This document shows, in pieces, positions 33,176 through 33,294 of a DNA stretch of 33,294 nt. The translations under genes were made by a program, and so were the position numbers. Under the pieces are notes generated by a model. That model made no database searches and was not told the DNA's origin. It saw only the letters and a program-made list of their open reading frames with translations. Each line of letters opens with the position of its first letter. Position 1 is the stretch's first letter. Source of the stretch: Bacteroidaceae bacterium (lineage in GTDB: Bacteria > Bacteroidota > Bacteroidia > Bacteroidales > Bacteroidaceae); NCBI GenBank assembly GCA_017483765.1, contig JAFUVE010000024.1, positions 1 through 33,294 of the forward strand. Direction: 5' to 3'.

Positions 33176-33294
33176 CAGACTTTGCAAGTAAAAACGAGTC
33201 TGATACGTACCAAGCCCAACACATGAAAACAATTATTTTGGGCGTACGTATCCGGAGCGGCGTACGTGTAAAAACAGATTTTTCACCTCCTACT
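33176..33294. repeat. 119-base direct repeat, copy 2, at the window end
   Basis: Exact second copy of 32786-32904, offset by 390 bases. The window stops at its last base. A repeat that ends exactly at a sequence end can be a sign of an assembly graph loop, so the real number of 390-base units is uncertain. Confidence 0.9.

Noticed and set aside
32786-33294. Integron attC-like array
   Set aside because: The hairpins lack the conserved core-site ends (RYYYAAC/GTTRRRY), and no integrase or cassette ORFs are present.

Overview
The window looks like a chromosomal piece of a Bacteroidota genome, most likely a Prevotella-like member of the Bacteroidales. The reasons are: promoters of the Bacteroidetes type (TTTG, about 20 bases, TAnnTTTG) before several genes; weak or absent Shine-Dalgarno sites; dockerin-like doublets on secreted proteins; a type IX secretion tail-like small protein; a class III fructose-bisphosphatase; and a DUF3256 protein. 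No rRNA, tRNA or CRISPR array was found by eye.

Layout. 0-0.9 kb: 3' part of a GH26 beta-mannanase with a dockerin-like tail, its 5' half missing. 1.0-2.6 kb (-): AAA-ATPase/PDDEXK protein. 2.8-7.2 kb (+): tripartite drug-efflux operon (HlyD/EmrA-like, 14-helix MFS, TolC-like), preceded by a consensus promoter, a 32-codon leader ORF with a good ribosome site, competing hairpins and a terminator-like hairpin. 7.4-9.3 kb (+): beta-helix carbohydrate-binding lipoprotein. 9.5-13.2 kb (-): COG0523 metal GTPase and a secreted dockerin-bearing DNA/RNA nuclease. 13.4 kb (+): lipoprotein. 14.4-19.8 kb (-): polymerase-like membrane protein, class II aldolase, SemiSWEET, DUF3256 protein, GT2 and GT11 glycosyltransferases. 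20-26.2 kb (-): metH, smpB, a DMP19-like protein, fbp. 26.5-28.5 kb (-): ECF sigma factor, membrane anti-sigma-like protein and Spy/CpxP-like protein. 28.7 kb (-): small T9SS-tail protein. 29.3-31.3 kb: an IS1634-type insertion sequence beside a decayed mobilisation gene. 31.9-32.6 kb (-): unknown secreted protein. 32.7-33.3 kb: dense palindrome cluster.

The most unusual content is not protein-coding. A family of about 60-bp hairpin elements recurs in three intergenic places (22.9, 26.3 and 33.0 kb). Complete copies have a 7-bp outer stem and an inner stem whose sequences differ between copies but still pair, while the internal-loop sequences (GAGCAGCGAAY and TGAGTCGYGA) and usually the terminal loop (AAGCTTGCTTG) stay fixed. 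A second related type has the internal-loop start GATTAAGC. The two types are nested in each other twice, once with an apparently empty target site and a 5-bp duplication nearby. The second candidate is the leader of the efflux operon, which looks like a ribosome- or ligand-controlled attenuator. All functions are assigned by motif recognition from reading the sequence; no database search or folding program was run.
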